Source: CAZRIP01 sp964600165
GTDB lineage: Bacteria > Elusimicrobiota > Elusimicrobia > UBA1565 > UBA9628
Direction of reading: 5' to 3'
NCBI GenBank assembly: GCA_964600165.1
Contig: CAZRIP010000007.1
Span: 1 to 57,645 of the forward strand
DNA length: 57,645 bases
Numbering within the stretch: position 1 is the stretch's first letter; each line of letters begins with the position of its first letter. This document shows positions 35,201-47,200 of this stretch, one piece after another. Below the pieces are notes generated by a model that saw nothing but the letters and a program-made list of their open reading frames with translations, was not told the DNA's origin and ran no database searches. The position numbers were made by a program, and so were the translations under genes.

Positions 35201-38200
35201 ACGGCATCCAGCGGTCGAGCTTGAGGCCGGTCCACAGGCCGGAGCCCGACGGAACCGAGAGCGTGAGCTTGGCGACCGGGTCGTTCAAGTCGTTTTGCGT
35301 GACCTTCGACGGGATCGATGGCACGCTGCCGCCGCCGTTGGTGCCCTGCGTGTTCCAGCCGATGAGGGTGACCACGTCGGGGGTCGGCTGGATGACGGCG
35401 TCGGTCGAGTTGACGATCGTGGCGAACGAGGCGACGATGCCCGTGCCCGAAAGCGGCACGACGCCCGACTGCGAGATGGCCATGCCGTCCGTGTTGCCGG
35501 GCGTCGCCGTCGGGTTGATGTCCATCGAGACGAAATAAGTGCGCGTCGACGTGCCGATCGTGCCGTTGGAGCCGAGCGGGTCTTGGACCGGCAGCGCGAC
35601 CTGGCGCGTCTCGCCCGCCGCGAAGGCGGCCGAGGCGATCTGGACGTCGATCGCCGGCGAGAACACGCCGCTGCAGTTGTCGGGATTGCCCGAGGCGTCG
35701 GTGCAGAGGTAGAGCCGCAAGACGCCGATGTCGGAGTCGAGGTCCGTGCCCTCGTGCTGCACGACGAGCTGATTGAGGTTCGCCGTGAAGGCGTCGGTCC
35801 ACATCTGCAAGCCGATGAAGCCCACGTTCTGCACGCCCTGGTTGATGTAAGGGTACGAGCCGGTGGGGTTCGACGGCGGCTGCCACCAGGCGCCGATGTC
35901 CTGGCCGACGACGTGGACCGTGGCGGGAGAGTTGACGACCTCGGACGTGGCGGTCACGATCGAGAAGTTGTTGCCCGCGACGAGCGTCGTCGGAGACAGC
36001 AGGCTCACGTAGCTCGAGTCCACGATCTTGAGGCCGAGGCTGCCCGGGATGTCCGTCGGGACGAAGCCCGTCGAGGCGACGCGCACCGTGAAGAAGTAGA
36101 AGGTCGGCAGCGAGGCGTTGGCCGTGATCTGCGCCGCCGCCGGATTGGCGACGTCGATGGGCGTCAGGCCCATGCTCGTGTCGCCGAAGTGCCACGACTG
36201 GTCGAAGACGTTGTAGGCGCCGGTCGCGACGAACACGTTGTCGGAGTAGTCGAACCCTCCGCCGCTGACCACGCCCTGGCCGTTGCGCGTCGAGTTCCAA
36301 TACAGGGCGACCTCGGCCACGTGGCTCGGGTTGAGCGGATTGGCGCCGTCGGTGCGCGGCGCGACGCGGATCTGATGCAGCTGGTTGGTCAAGCCGCTGC
36401 CCGCCGGGAGGATCGAGGCCGAGACGCGCAGCATCGGGACCGGGTCCGGAAACAGCGCGCTCGTGCCGTTGCCCTCGAAGAGCGCCTTCTGCGTGAGGTT
36501 CTGGGAGACCTTCGCCGCAGGGATCGTGCCGGACGGCGGCGGGTTCGACTCGGGCGCGAAATCCGTCGGTATGAACACGACGCCGGCCGTCTGCACGTTG
36601 CCGTCCGAGCGCAGGACCGGGTTGGACAGCGCGGACAAGCCCGTGCGGGTGACTTCGTTCGTGTAGCCGTAGACCGCGGGCATGGCGTAATCCGTGGCCC
36701 AGAGCTGCAGGCTTTCCTGCACCTTGTCGCTGATGAGCATGTTCACGTAGTCGCCCTGGTCGGCCGGGACGAACATGTGATAGGTCGTGCCGCCGATCGC
36801 GTCCTGCAGAGTGACCGTCCCCGTTGAGCCCGAGGTGGCGAAGTCCACCTGGCCGATGAAATACTGGCCGTTGACCGCGTCGCCCGCGGCGATGTTGCCG
36901 AAGATGTCGCGCGCGACGACGCCGATGACGGGAGGCTCGCCCGCCTCCACGCTCGTCGTGCTGCGCGACAACGGGCCCGAGGCGCGCACCTGCAGCGGGG
37001 AGGTCACGGTGTAAGGATGATGGATCGTCAGGTAATAGGCCTGGGCCGGCGTGATGAACTGCTTTTGCGAGCCGGAGTTGAAGACGGGGTTGCCGAGCAA
37101 GTAAGCCTGGGCGGTGATCGTCGTCGTCCCGGCCGACGTGTCCCAGAAGTAGACCTGGGCGGTGTTGAAGCCGGCGGTCAAGGAGACCGGCCACGGGTTG
37201 GTCGGCGAGATCGAGTTCCAGCAGCTGCCGGCGGTGTTGGTGGCCACGAACACGCAGGGCGTCGGGTTCGTCAGGTACGTCGTGAACTTGTCCGAGTTGA
37301 ACTGCACGACGTAAGTCGTCAAGTTCGTGGCCGCGTTGCCGAACTGGTCCTGCAGCTGGACGAGCCCGACCGTGTCCGTCGTGGTGTTCGACGTGTAGTC
37401 CGGGTAATACTCGATCGTCGTGCCCGCGATCAGGCGGCGGCTCGGAGAGATCCAGGCCAGCTCCGCGGGCGGGCCCGGGATCACGGTGTAGCTCGACACG
37501 CCGCTGGTCCAGGTCGGATAATCGAGGCTCGTGACCGTGACGGTGTGCGTGGTCGCCGACACCAACGTGTCGATCAGGAAGAAGGTCGTCGTCGCGCTCC
37601 CGGCGTCCATGTACGCGACGCCCGGCGCGGGCATGAAGGCGCCGATGGCCGGCGTCGAGAACTGCACGAGGCCCGCGGAGTTCGACGTCATGCCGAAGCG
37701 CACGAAGCCGTTGACCGTCTGGCCGACCGTCACCGTCGAGAGGTTGCCGTAGAAATCCTGGGCCTCGATCGTGAAAGCCTGCGACGTCGTGCCCGCCAAG
37801 AGGATCTGGCCGGTACCGCTCGAGACGGCCACGCGGTTGATGATGTCGGCCTGGATCGGCATGTAGACGAGGCCCGACGCGAGCCCGCTGGCCGAGAGCT
37901 GGATCACCGGGAAGCCGTTGGCGGGCAGATACGACTCGCTCGCGTTCGTGTCCATGTAGTAGAACGTCGTGAAGTAGCTGTTGGCTCCGATCGTGACCGC
38001 CGTGACGCTGGAGACGAACGTCGGGGCGACCGTCACCGCGCCGGGGTTGGTGCTGCTCGACGCCGAGAAGCCCCAAGCGTCGAGATAGGCCGACTGCGTC
38101 CGGGTCGTCGTCGTGAGGTTGACGACGACCGGCGCCGGCGTGACCGCCGGGTTGCCGAGGATGTCCTCGAGAGTGGCGTGCAGGGCGTTGGCCCCGCCGA

Positions 38201-41200
38201 GAGGCAGGAGCACGGTGCCGGCGACCTGGGACTGGCCCGCGTTCGGCGCGCCCAGCTTGTTGAGCGGGCCGGGGTCCATCCGGACGTCGACGGTGGCGAC
38301 GGCGCTGCCGGCGAGCGTGGCTTGCAGCGTCCAAACGCCCGGCCGCCCGCCCTCGCCCGTGTTGGTCGCCGGATCGATGCCCGAGTAGGAGCTCAGGCGG
38401 TCGTGGTAACGGAAAGGGTGCTCGGTGCCGTTCTCGCCCGCGGCGATCGTGAAGCCGGTGATGAAGAACGAGTTCGTCGGGTCGCGGAAGCCGTAGTCCC
38501 CCGAGTTGCCGCTGATGCCGAGCGAGCGGCTGTTGTTGGAGTGGATCAGCTGCTGGGCGGCGGAGATCGTCAGCGACACCGACTGGCCGCCTTGGGTGGT
38601 CACGTTGTTGAAGTCGTCGAGACGCTCGAGGATGTAGGCGCCGCCGTCGCCGATGATCTCGGTGAGGCCGGCCGTCGCCTCGGTCGCCGAGGAGGTGAAC
38701 ACGATCTGCGTGGGCACGCCGCCGACCGTCGTGATCTGCCCGGTGATGTCGAGCTGCTGGGTGATATAGGGCGGCAAGCCCGCGACCGACGGAGCGGTCG
38801 TCGTCCCGATCCAGACGCGGGCCCAGTCGGCGGCGTGCGAGGAGACGTAGTAGCGGATCGTCGGCGTCGACACGCCGATCTGGCCGTTGTTATCGGAGAA
38901 GATCGTCGTCGAGCCTCCGACGTCGAGCCAGCCTCGGCCGTCGTTGTAGTTGAGCGCGATGAAGCCCGTCGTGCCGAACCCGAGGTCGACGAAGGAGGCC
39001 GTGGCGATCTGGACGTAGATCGTCGTCGCCGCGTTGAGGGCGTTGCCGTAGGCGTCCGAGACCTGGCCCGTCAAGGTCGCGAATCCGAGGTTGAGCGGCA
39101 CGAACTGCCCGGCGGAGATCGGCGTCGGCCCCGCAGGGGCAGCGGCCACCGAGTTCGCCGGGCCGGGCGTGACGACGACCGTGGGATTGACCGAGTGCGG
39201 CAAGCCCACGTTGGAATTGACGGCCGACTGGGCTTGATCGAACCCCTCGAAGAAGCGCGTGCCGACCTTATACATCGTCACCGTCGGCGTCGAGTTGATG
39301 ACGCCCTGGTTGACGGAGGACGAGAACGTGATGTTGGCGGGCGAGAAACCCGTGTTCTGGATCGGATTGACGAAGGTCTCGCCGAGGAATCCGACCGTGC
39401 CGTTGTACGCGTTCGGGCCGGTCGACAAGATGTTGTCGTATTGGTCGTAGGCCGCCAAGTTCGGCTGGAACGATTGCCCCGCGATCGACGTCGCCGGGAC
39501 GTTGGTGAACTTGAGATAGTAAGCCGGGCCGGGGTTGACGGCGAAGGAATGAGACGTCGCCGTGGAGTAGCTCATCCCCGGGACCGGCGCCGTCGTGTCG
39601 ACGACGACCGTGTACGCCGCCGTCGAGGTGAACGGCGTGATCGAGAACGGCCAGTTGCCGAGCGAGAGAGTCTGCGCCGGCGGGGCGACGGCCTTCGAGT
39701 CCTGCGGCAGCGATAAGACGACGTTCGGCATCACGGCCACCGGGCTGGAGTCCTGCGCCGAGTTGCCTTGCGGGATGTCGGTGACGATGTTGTTGAACGG
39801 GTCGACCAGCCAGACGTTGGCGGTCATCGAGACGTTCGGGACCTGGATCGTGTAGGACGAGGCGTAGCCGTTGTAGCCGGCCGGGCCCTCGGAGGGCGCG
39901 AGCACGCGGCAGAGCGTCCCGGGCAAGATCGTGCACTTGCCCTGGGCCAGCGTCTCTCCGGGCAGCGTGATCAACAGGTGGTCGGCCGTCGAGGCGAAGA
40001 CCTTGAAGAGGGCGCTCTGGGCGGCCGGGGCCTGCGCCAGGCACTGGCTGAGCGGCGGATTGGCCGAGCAGACGAGGTCCGAGCCGACGCTGCCGCCTTC
40101 CATGGAGGCGAACACGCTCGCGGTCTTCGTCTTGCTCACGAGGTTGATCGGGATCGTCCGCGTCGCCGGGGACGGCCCCGACGGAAGCGGCTGGGTCGAG
40201 ATCTGCTGGGCGAACGCGTCGTTGCTCTGCACGTAGAACTGCGGGCAAGCCGGCTGCGGGAAGCCGCCGCCGCAGGCGGGCACGTTGACGACGTTCATGA
40301 ACTGATCGACGAGGTTGACCGTGACCACGTACGTGCCGCCCGCCGTCGCCGTCGAGACCGTGCCCGAGACGCCGCCGTTCGGGTAGTTGCCGGAGCCGGG
40401 CACGGCCGTCTGCCCGGGCATGACGAGCTGCAGGCCCATCGGCGGCGCCGCGTTGACCGTGAACGTGTCGGACTTTACGACGGGCGCGAGAGGACCGCTC
40501 GTGTCGGCGGCGGCCAGGTAATGGCCCGTCGCGGCCGTGTGGAGCGCCAGCGCGATCGGCGGATTCGTGTAGCCGAAGGCCGGGTTGATCGCCACGTTGG
40601 CGATCGCCGGAGCGCTCGGGTCGGACGGGAAGCCGACCTGGATCGTGTCGTTGTTGCCGATCGCGAGGTTGTTGTATTGGTCGACCGCCGCCACGGCGAC
40701 GCCGCCGGCGGTCTCGGGGTACGCCCCCCCGACGAGGCTCGAGCCCGCGGTCTGCACGGCCGGCGTCCCCCTCAGCCCGGTGGGCGAGCCCTGGCTGAAG
40801 CCCTCGCCGGGCAACGCCAGCAGCAAGCGCTGCGCCGGGCCGGCCGACACGTTGATCGGCGTCGCCGACGAGAGGGCGAGCGCGGGCGACGGCGCGGCCG
40901 CGGTATTCAAATTGGCCCACAGCGACGTCTGGCCGGCGCGCGTGAGCGTGACGGTGTAAGACGCCGTGCTGCCGACGATCTGCACCGTCGGGACGAAGAC
41001 CGCGAAGGCGTCGTCCGAGTTGAGCTGGACGTACTGCGTCGCCGACGGCGAGACCGGCTGGAGGTTCCAGAAGGCGTCGGTGATGTCGACCTCGATCGGG
41101 AAGCTCGCGCCGGCGGGCGTCGCGTACGCGGCGCCCGTCCGTCCCGTCGAGCCCGGCAGGCCCGGCGCGCGCGTCTGGCCGGGCGTGAGAACGAGCAGTT

Positions 41201-44200
41201 TGAAAGGCTGGTTCGGGCTGACCTGGACCGTCGACGTGCTTTGAGAGAGGATCGGCGGCAGGCCGCTGTTGTCGACGACCGTGATCGTCGCGCCGCTGAT
41301 CGCCGTATAAAGCGCGACGCTCGAGACGGCGACGCCGGTGGCGTCGAAGGCGTAGCCGCCGAGGACCGGGTTGAGCGGATCGCTGGAGGTCAGGGTGATG
41401 CCGGCTTTCGGCGAGCCCGGAACCGGGTTGTAGCGCGAGTCGGTCTCGTAGATGTTGACGGTCACGGTCGTGCCGGCGACGAGCGGCGTCGCCGGGCCGT
41501 TGACGCCGACGGGCGGCGTCGTCTTGCCGCCGACGATCGACTGGCCCGGCAGCACGAGGAGCAGTTGCGCCGCCGCGCCGGCGTTGACCGTGACCCCCGC
41601 GTCCGACTGCCCCGGCAGGCCGCCGCCGCTGTTGTCGACGGCGTTGATCGTCAGCACGCCGGCGCCCGCCGCGCTCGGGATGAAGCCGTTGAACGTCGCC
41701 GCTCCGCCGGCCAGAGGCTGCGCCGCCGGAATCGTCGCCCAGAGGTCGTTCGAGGTCAAGGCCACGCTGCGCGGATCGTTGGTCTGGTTGTTGTAGAGGT
41801 CGACGGCGCGCACGGTCACGTTATACGACCCGCCGGCCGTCAGCGGCCCGGCCATCCCGATCTTGCCGGCGTTCGAGCCGTCGGCGGCCGTCTCATTAGG
41901 GACGAGGAGCTGCAAAGCGACCGGCGTCGGGTTCGGGTTGACGATGATGCTGCTGACCGTGTCGGTCGAATAGTAAGTGCCGAGGGTGTTGTCGTCGACG
42001 ATCTGGATGCTCGTGCCGGGCGCGAGGTTGCGCGTGACCGGGATCACGCTGAAGTTGGTCGTGCCGTTGACCAGCGAGATCCGGTACGGGCTGGGCTCGA
42101 GGTTCCGCAGCTGGATGTTCACGTCGCCGAGGAAGTTCATCTGCACGCGCGTCGAGTACGACGACGAGGGCAGCGTGAACTGATCCATGAAGGGCGTCGT
42201 GCCGGCGACGACGTTGAAGTACTGGTCGACGAGATTGACCGTCAGGAACGTCGTCACGCCCGCGGTCAGCTGCGAGGCCGAGGCCGGCGTGCGCCCGCCC
42301 GAGGTCGGGTTCGCGTCGTAGGGCGCCTTGCCCGGGAACGCGACCTGACCCGCCGCGACGAGCTGCAGCTTGACCGGGCTGCTCCACCAGACCTTGCCCG
42401 GCGCGACCGTGGCGTAGGCCGAGGTCGGCGTCGGCAAGCTGCCGTCGGTGTTCTTGACCTCGACGCCGAACGGCTTGGCGGCGAGCGGCGTGAAGGCGAA
42501 GACCGTGGCGCCGTTGACCAAGGCTTGGTTTCGCGCGGGCACGTTCGCGTCCGTGTAGACGCGGCCGGAGACGACGTCGACCGCGTTGGTGTCGACGTTG
42601 TAGAAGGCGTCCACGCCGTAGGCGGTCGTCCCCGAGGTCAAGCCCGCCTGTTGGTCGCTGGGCGCGCCGGTCTTTCCGAGAGGCGCCACGCCGGCCTTGC
42701 CTTGGACGAGCGTCTCTCCCGGCAGGACGACGAGCAGACGGTCGGCCGAGCGGCCCGTGATCAGCACGGAAGAGCCCGGGTTGCTCGCGTTCGGATAGCC
42801 CTGCGAGCCGGAGAGGGCGATGGTCTGGTTGCCCGCCGTGGCGAACGTGCGCGTGAAGACCTGCGTGCCCGTGAAGGTGTACTGGTTCGTCGCGTTGAGG
42901 AAGGCGTCGTTGGGATCGGAGTCGACGACGTTGACCGTCACCGTGGACGACGGGTCGACGTTCCAATAGTCGTCCACCGTCTGACCGAGGAAGGTGATCG
43001 CGTTGCCGTCCTGGTGCGAGACGGGCAGGCCCGAGCGGCCCTCGGAGCCGAGCGTCGTCACGCCGGGCGCGGCCGTCTGATTGCCCACGTCGGAGATGAT
43101 CTGAACGCGCGTGGCGGCGCCGTTTTTCACCGTGAGGCTGAGCGTTCCCGAGATCGCCGAATTCGTGTTCTGCTGCACGACGATGGTGCGCGTGCCCGCC
43201 TTGCGCAGCATCATCTTGAAAGTCTGGATGCCGTTGTCGCCGCCCGAACCGATCGTGTAGGTGTGAGTCGAAGGCAGGCCGTGGAACTGATCAGGCGAGT
43301 TCGTCTCGACGGGCTGCATGATCTCGGGCCCGCCCGGCGTGCCGTCGACGTAGAAGACCACCGCGCCCTGGAAGCTCGTGGCGCGGTTGCCCGTGCCGCC
43401 GGGTCCGTCTTTGGCTTCGACGGTGAGATTGATGTATTGGAAGCCGGCCGTCGACGGGTCGGAGTCGACCGTGACCGCGAAGCTCTGCGCCGGCGCCGAG
43501 ATGAAGAACTGCGGGCCCGCCGCGATCGCCGCCTGCACGTTGCCGGCGTTGTCGGTCACGCGCGTCCACGCGGTGTATTCCTGGCCGTTGACCCAGCAGT
43601 TGTGGTTCGGGCCCGCCAGCGCCGGGCAGGCGACGTCCGGGGCCTGCCAGCCGCCGAGGCCGTCGGAGTTGAACGTCCCCGGGTTCCAGATGCCCGTGTT
43701 GAGGTTATTGACCGACGGAGTCCAGCTCGAGATCGACGAGTCCCAGAAATAGCCCGAGCTGTTCCAACCGACGCCGTTGCCGAAGTTGCCGGAGGCCGGC
43801 GGCACCACGGCCGTCGACCAGAAGACCATGAACTCGACCTTGCCTTGCGGGGACAAGGGCGCGACGCCCGCGGGCAGCGCGTTGGGATAGACGCCCGAGC
43901 CGGCGCCGGTGATGCCCGTGCCCGAGAAGCCCGCGTCCGACGCCGAGCCGACGAGGCTCAAGTTGTTGTTGTAGCTCGCGGAGTTGGTCGGCTGGATCGT
44001 GAAGTTGGAGGAGCCCGGCGTCTGGTCGTAGAGGAACGTGTTGCCCGTTCCCACCGTCGTGTTGCCGATGGCGTCGGTCGCCGACGAGGTGATCACGTAG
44101 TGGTGGCCGTCGGCGAAGGCCAGGCTGCCGTTCGAATAGGTCCAGTTCAGCCCGACGAGCGCGACCGGCAGCGGCACCGACGAGCCCGAGACGAAGCCCG

Positions 44201-47200
44201 ACGAGCCGTCGAACCACTTGCCCATCGCGCCGCCGGCGTCCTTGTCGAGAATGTAGATCAGGGCCGAGGCCGGGCCGCTCGAGTCGTCGGCCGCCGTGCC
44301 GTGCAGGGTCGAAAGCTGCGTGCCGCTGTAGGCCGCGCCGGCGACGGGCAGGGTCGGCGCCGAGGTCGGCGGCTGGTTGTCGAACGTGAACGTGTTGGTC
44401 GAAAGGACGTTCTGGACGTTGCCCGCCGAGTCCTGGGCGCGCGTGACGAGGTAGAAGGTGTGGCCGTCGGAGCCGTCTTGCGTGGACTGGCGCCAGGCGT
44501 AGCTGTTGGCCGCGGGGTTGAGGAAGTCGGCGACCTGATAGCTCCAGGCCTGCGTTTGGTTGGCGCCCACGGCCGAGGCCGAGATCGGCCAGAAGAGCTG
44601 CGACGGCGTCGCCGTCCAATGCTTGGGCGAGGACGTCGGGTCCCAATAGAAGGACGTGTTGCCGAGCAAGTACCACATCTCGATCGAGACGCCGGTGATC
44701 GGCGCGGCCTGCGCCGTCGCCGTTCCGGTGATGACGGTCATCGACGAGAAGAACTGCTGTCCCGCGACCTGCGGCGGGTAGAGTACGGTGGCGCCCGGGT
44801 TGACCTTGTTGAAGCCGAACGTCGAGGACGTGATCGTGTAGTTGCCGGCCGCGTCGGCGACGACGGCGTCGACCTCGAGCTGATTGCTCAAACGGTTGGG
44901 CCAAGTCACCGCCGAGGAGTCGTAGTGCCACGTGAACACCCCTCCGGTCGTCGAGGAGTCCGTCGCCTGGTTGTAGAACGGCGCGCCGACCCAGCCGTTG
45001 AGCGTGCCGTTCCACCACGACGGCCCCGCGAGATCGACGATCAGGATCTTCGGGAACTCGACCGGCGACGGATTGGCGCCCGAATCCTGCGCCGTGCCCG
45101 AGAGCTGCGACAGGCCGTTGTAGTATTGCCCGTTGGCCGGGACCAGCACCGAGGCCGAGGGCGACGAGAGATCGATCCAGAAGTTGTTCGACGTCACGAC
45201 GGCCTGCGTGCTGCCCGCCATGTCGACCGTGCGAGCCGCGGCGGTGTATTGCGCGCCGTCCTGGAAGCCCGACGGCGTGTTGCTCATCGCCGGCATGCTG
45301 GAGAGGAGCTTCCAGTTGGACGCCGGGTTGCCGGGCGTGAGCACGGTGGAGTAGAGCCACGTCGTCGGGTCGCCGCAGCCCACGTTCCAGGCCGAGCCGT
45401 TCCAGCAGTCGACCGGGTTGTTGTTGCGCTGCAGCTGGACCTCGACGGCCTGGATGCCCGACGGCGACGCGCCGGGATCGGCGGCCGAGCCCGTCACGGA
45501 GCTCACGTTGTTGTAGTAGCCGAGGCTCGTAAGGACGTTGAACTGCAGAGGGTGAGACAACGCCGAGCCCGGCTGCGTCGTGTCGTACTTGACGATGACC
45601 GACGTCGGCGAGGACTCGTTGAGCGCGTTGTTGATCACCTTGACCTGCAGCTTATAGAAGCGGCCTTGCGTGCCCGCGATCGTCGGGACGTTGCCCACCG
45701 GGACGCTGAACGTGAAGTTCGGCGCCGCGCCGGCCACGGCGCCGACGTCGAGCCAGTTGACGGCGACCTTGTCGAAGGTCGAGGCGCCGACGTCCCAGTA
45801 CATCCCCGTGTCGTTCTCCTGAAAAGCCACGGAGGCGTGGATCACGCCGAACTGGTCGCTCGCCGTGCCCGAGATCGTGAACGGCGAGGCGTTGAGCGCT
45901 TGGCCGTTCGACGGGACGATGATATTGGCCTGCGGGGCGCTCGTGTTGAACGTGAACGCGATCGAGGAGATGCGCACGTCGCCGTTGCCGTAGACGTTGC
46001 CGGCGGGTTGGGCCTTGTCGGTCGCGCGCACGAAGATGCGGTACGTGTTGCCCGAGACGAACGCGGCGTTGGGCGCCGTGACCGACCAGCTCTGCGTCTG
46101 GCCCGGCGTGCTGCCCGGGAAAGTCCCGCCCAGGCCCGCGCTGGTGATGGCGGTGAAGTTCGGGCAGACCGTCGAGAAGTTCGCGCCGCCGCCGATGACG
46201 CCGTTCCAGCAGTTGCCTGCCGGGGTGATCTGCTGGATCGCGACCTCGATGTTCGACGGGCCCGTGACGCCGGACAAGATGTCGTCGGCCGTGCCGGTGA
46301 TCTGCGCCACCGACTGCAGCACGCTGCCATCGGCCGGGAACGTCATGTTCGCCGACGGCGGGTCGAGGTCGACCGTGAAAGTCGTCGTGAAGAGGTCGAA
46401 AGCCGCCATGTTGACCGACGGAGCGGCGTTGTCGGTGCCCGACGCGGTCACGTAGTACGAAGCGCCGGTGGTCAAGAAGCCGCCCGTGCGCTCGTCGCCG
46501 GCGGGCAGGCTCGTGGTCAACGTCCAGCTCGACGGCCAGATGTTGGTCGCCGGCAGCGAGGCGAACGGGCCCTGCCAAGAGCCGCCGGTCCAAAACTGGT
46601 TCTTGTCGAGGCGCTTGATGACGAGACTGACCGACGGGATCGGGCCAGGCTCCGTGTTGAACGTGTTCGCGGTCTGGTCGACGGCCGTGCCCCAGATCTG
46701 GGCGACGGCGCCCGTCAACGCCGACATCGTGCTGTAGAGCACCGGCGCCTGCACGTTGACGAGCGGCGGCGTCGTGTCGAAGATCGGCGTGCCCGTGTCG
46801 TAAACCAGCGAAAAGTCGCCCGAGCCGTTCTTCGCGCGAGCCTCGATCATGTACTGCTCGCCGCTGGTGTAGACGATCGCCCCGCTCGAGATGATCCAGC
46901 TCGTGTAGTCGCCGGAGCCCGCCACGAGCGGGTTCGCGTTGAACCAAGCGGACTCCGGCAGGACCGTCGGATCGAACAGGCCGGTGGCCGGGTTGAGGTA
47001 GTTGACCGGCGCAGGGTTGAGACTCTTGATGCGGACCTGGACAGCCGAGACCGTGCCCGGCGAGGTCTCGGCGGCCGTCCCCTGGATCGTCGCCAGGCTG
47101 CTCATGCGCGGGATGCTCGGGAGATTCACCGGCCCCGTGATGCCGACGGTCGGGTGGTCGGTGTCGAAGATGAAGCTGATCGAGGCGACGCCGACCGTGT

